Of a stretch of 64,000 bases of DNA, positions 62,230-64,000 are shown piece by piece. The notes under the pieces were generated by a model, which saw nothing but the letters and a program-made list of their open reading frames with translations, ran no database searches and was not told the origin of the DNA. Position 1 is the first letter of the stretch. Each line of letters begins with the position of its first letter. The DNA comes from Symbiodinium natans. Its lineage: Eukaryota; Sar; Dinophyceae; Suessiales; Symbiodiniaceae. The stretch covers positions 1,993,525 through 2,057,524 of the forward strand of contig CAJNDS010000001.1 in NCBI GenBank assembly GCA_905221605.1, in the 5' to 3' direction. Position numbers and translations under genes: made by a program.

Positions 62230-62504
62230 GGGCTTTGGGCTTAGCACGACGAGATCTGGCTTCTTCCATCAAGACGCGCTTGGGCCCACACAAAAGAAGC
62301 TGTGGGCAGGGTTTAGGGTTTAGGGTTTGGGGTTTAGGGTTTAGGGTTCAGGGTTGTCCTTTACCAGGATGGGCTATGAGGCTTCATAATCCCCCAGAAT
62401 CATCCCTCTCAGGAGCCCTAAGCCCTAAGCCCTAAACCCTAAACCCGTAACCCTTAACCCTACACCCTAAACCCATCTTGGTAAAACTCCCAGAAAGGGC
62501 CCAA

Positions 62505-62639
62505 TCAAAATGTCTGCGTGTCAAGGTCTCTCAGGAAGTCGTCGTCACCGTCGCTGCTCGCAGCCTCCAGCACGCGAACGATGTCGCGGCGCCCAGCTCT
62601 CGTTGCCAGCATCAAGGCTGTGTTGCCCTCATGGTCGAC
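62505..62639 (-). CDS. Ankyrin gene, last exon
   Basis: Acceptor ACCTAG|GTCGAC. Reads VDHEGNTALMLATRAGRRDI then VRVLEAASSDGDDDFLRDLD and TQTF, TGA at 62507-62505. The last repeat is shortened and followed by an acidic tail. Confidence 0.88.
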   Translation of the reverse strand, partial: VDHEGNTALMLATRAGRRDIVRVLEAASSDGDDDFLRDLDTQTF

Positions 62640-63759
62640 CTAGGCTGGCCCTTAAAACCCTCTTGAAAGTCTTTCCTAAATCTGGCCCTCTTAAACCCAA
62701 AAGGGAAAATATTCCTAAAGTATGATTCTCTTAAACCCCCAGGGTTTAGGGTTTAGGGTTTAGGGTTCAGGGTTTCGGGTTTAGGGTTTAGGGTTCAAAA
62801 GGAAAATATGCACAAAATGTCCCAAAAAGCCGAGCGACGGGGTCCTTACGGCAGCCGGCCTCGAGCAGCAGCTTCACGATGTCGCAGTGCCCCGACCGGG
62901 CTGCACCAAGAAGCGCCGTCATGCCATCCTTGGGTGGCCCCTACTTTAGGGTTTAGGGTTTAGGGTTTAGGGTTTAGGGTTTAGTTTAAAAGCGACAAAA
63001 GCCCCCAAAAAGAACCCTAAACCCTAAACCCTAGCCCTAAACCCTAAACCCCAAACCCTAAACCCTAATATGAGCCTCTTGAACCCAAGCAATGAAAAAC
63101 CCGGAGAGGAGACCCCAATTTTGTTCCCCAAATATGAGCCTCGTAAACCCAAATAAGGGAAATATTTGTAAATATAAGCCTCTTAAACCCATGTACGGGA
63201 AAAAGCACTAAACCCAACCAGGGAAAAGATATAAAAATATCCCTGAAAAAGCCCTACCTGGTAGCAGCCCTTAGCCCTAAACCCTAAACCCTAGACCCTA
63301 AACCCTAAACCCTAAACCCTGAACCCTACCGAGCATCCTTCATGGAATAGTTCTTGTCGCAGCCAGCATCCAGCAGCAGCTGTGCGACCTCGAGGTGACC
63401 CATCCGGGCGGCCATAATCCTTGGGGTAGGGTTTGGGGGTTTAGGGTTGGGGGTTTAGGGTTTAGGGTTTAGGGTTTAGGGTTTAGGGTTTAGGGTTTGG
63501 GGTTTAGGGTTTAGGGTTTAGGGTTAGGGATTAGGGTTCAGGGTGTAGGGGTTAGGGTTTAGGGTTTCGGCTTTTCGGGTGTTCGGGTTTTCGGGTTTCG
63601 GGTTTCGGGTTTAGGGCCAGGGTTTGGGGCTACGAAGGCTCATGTGCCTTCATCGGATTTCTTGTGGTTTAGGGTTATATGGCCCCAGTCTTTTGGGTTC
63701 ATTTGGTGCCCAGGGATCAGCGCGGTGAAGCCAAAGGTGTTGGTGCGGTCCTTGTTGGC
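62505..63759 (-). CDS. Ankyrin-repeat protein, C-terminal exons (gene enters from the right edge)
   Basis: Four exons chain in one frame into just under three ankyrin repeats followed by an acidic tail and TGA. Repeat hallmarks are clear: FGFTALIMAARMGHLEVAQL, LLDAGCDKN, DGMTALLGAARSGHCDIVKL, LLEAGCRKD and HEGNTALMLATRAGRRDIVR. Roughly one 30-33-residue repeat falls in each exon, so exon duplication is a likely route of growth. Ankyrin repeats bind partner proteins; nothing here tells which. More repeats and any other domain lie beyond 64 kb. Two of the three introns have GA donors. Confidence 0.88.
62839..62928 (-). CDS. Ankyrin gene, exon c
   Basis: Acceptor CCCAAG|GATGGC; donor CCC|GTCGCT. 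Thirty codons, one repeat: DGMTALLGAARSGHCDIVKL then LLEAGCRKDP. A GTAAGG inside the exon looks like a canonical donor but breaks the frame. Confidence 0.9.
63338..63419 (-). CDS. Ankyrin gene, exon b
   Basis: Acceptor CCAAG|GATTAT; donor ATGAAG|GATGCT (GA donor). Reads IMAARMGHLEVAQLLLDAGC then DKNYSMK. AAGGATG appears at both the donor and the next acceptor, a seven-base direct repeat. A GTAGGG at 63331-63326 is out of frame. Confidence 0.9.
63719..63759 (-). CDS. Ankyrin gene, exon a
   Basis: Acceptor TCCGAG|GCCAAC (AACAAG|GACCGC also possible); donor GCGCT|GATCCC (GA donor). Reads ANKDRTNTFGFTA then L, the front half of an ankyrin repeat completed by exon b. Confidence 0.85.
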
Positions 63760-63799
63760 CTCGGATGTCTGGCTAGATCCCTTAGGGTTTGGGCCCGTT

Positions 63800-63885
63800 T
63801 GGGGTTTAGGGTTTAGGGTTTAGGGTTTAGGGTTTAGGGTTTAGGGTTTAGGGTTTAGGGTTTAGGGTTTAGGGTTTAGGGTTAG
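63800..63885. repeat. TTTAGGG array at right end
   Basis: Twelve perfect units upstream of ankyrin exon a. Then 63886-63975 holds one arm of a TGGAGGTTCATGG-family element (ATTGGTTAATAAGTACCATG then AACCCCCAAGTAG). Confidence 0.95.
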
Positions 63886-64000
63886 GGATACTTCTAACCC
63901 ACTTGTAAGCCCCTGAAGTGCCCTAATAAGTGCAGTTATGATTGGTTAATAAGTACCATGAACCCCCAAGTAGAAGCAAAACAAGGGCGTGTCTCTTCTG

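Larger units (their letters stand above)
8395..63885. repeat. Field of interspersed telomere-like repeats (TTTAGGG/CCCTAAA)
   Basis: Arrays of the 7-bp unit occur every few hundred bases. Larger CCCTAAA arrays on the plus strand: 8513-8567, 10258-10308, 12116-12170, 15285-15382, 17100-17220, 19672-19760, 23710-23800, 25120-25182, 26650-26692, 29149-29226, 29565-29646, 37425-37505, 43940-44052, 46480-46590, 55950-56030, 56945-57028, 61280-61365, 61918-61975. Larger TTTAGGG arrays: 10710-10768, 11690-11775, 19885-20022, 21305-21375, 22064-22125, 23990-24085, 25295-25490, 26866-26975, 28970-29025, 30091-30172, 35261-35392, 37862-37995, 44109-44188, 46727-46820, 47530-47713, 59172-59263, 61495-61600, 63420-63560, 63800-63885. 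They are interstitial, since both orientations alternate and exons lie between them, so this is not a chromosome end. Confidence 0.97.

Noticed and set aside
8395-63885. A true chromosome end (telomere)
   Set aside because: Arrays are short, mutated, in both orientations and interleaved with exons; no long terminal array reaches either window edge.
1-64000. Coccidian (Eimeria-type) origin
   Set aside because: Eimeria genomes also carry interspersed AAACCCT repeats, but the expected abundant CAG repeats are absent and the GA/GC donors with AG|G acceptors and one-way genes fit dinoflagellates better. Not formally excluded.
1-64000. tRNA, rRNA, CRISPR arrays
   Set aside because: No cloverleaf with tRNA box motifs, no rRNA core sequence and no regularly spaced repeat-spacer array was seen; the tandem arrays have no unique spacers.

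Overview
This is nuclear DNA of a eukaryote, most likely a core dinoflagellate. The plant/alveolate-type telomere unit TTTAGGG/CCCTAAA is scattered through almost everything right of about 8.4 kb. Real coding sequence appears only as short GC-rich exons, mostly 30-120 nt, separated by repeat-filled introns of about 0.2-1 kb. Every gene I could reassemble lies on the minus strand. Reading frame across exons is kept only if introns may start with GT, GC or GA while ending in AG, with the next exon starting with G. GC/GA donors and the AG|G acceptor are known traits of dinoflagellate genomes. Long ORFs by themselves are misleading here: most are translated microsatellites, homopolymers or telomeric repeats.

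Layout. 1-8.2 kb is a block of stacked satellites with no recognisable gene: a 0.4-kb duplicated segment, about 49 units of a 53-bp tandem repeat, a 31-bp GC-rich repeat, AATT-rich hairpin arrays enclosing a second array of GGCTCGATTTGGCCAAATTTT palindromes, G-runs, a CCCTCCGCG array and a large ATGT microsatellite. From 8.4 kb to the end, short unique stretches alternate with telomere-like arrays. Many exons are sandwiched as (CCCTAAA)n-exon-(TTTAGGG)n on the plus strand, so an intron typically runs TTTAGGG...CCCTAAA, an inverted repeat built of telomere units. Several families of short palindromic MITE-like elements sit in introns and spacers.

Genes. (1) An FkbM-type SAM-dependent methyltransferase, minus strand, about 34.06 to 21.46 kb, about 21 exons, with an N-terminal membrane anchor, a short predicted coiled coil and then the FkbM domain. 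Twenty exons were placed and sixteen junctions worked out. (2) An ankyrin-repeat protein, minus strand, entering from the right edge and ending with TGA at 62505; four exons are resolved, roughly one ankyrin repeat per exon. (3) An unrecognised gene, minus strand, 54.63 to 52.69 kb, four chained exons. (4) About thirty more isolated minus-strand exon candidates between 9.5 and 61.5 kb, including probable last exons near 38.39, 56.05, 56.81 and 59.08 kb, imply several more tandem genes in the same direction. No rRNA, tRNA, CRISPR array or bacterial-type operon was seen.

The most interesting system is the intron population: telomere-unit inverted repeats at the ends, 2-7-nt direct repeats across the splice sites, and mixed GT/GC/GA donors. 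This is what one expects of introns that arrived as insertions (introner-like elements) and later expanded or were seeded with telomeric repeats.
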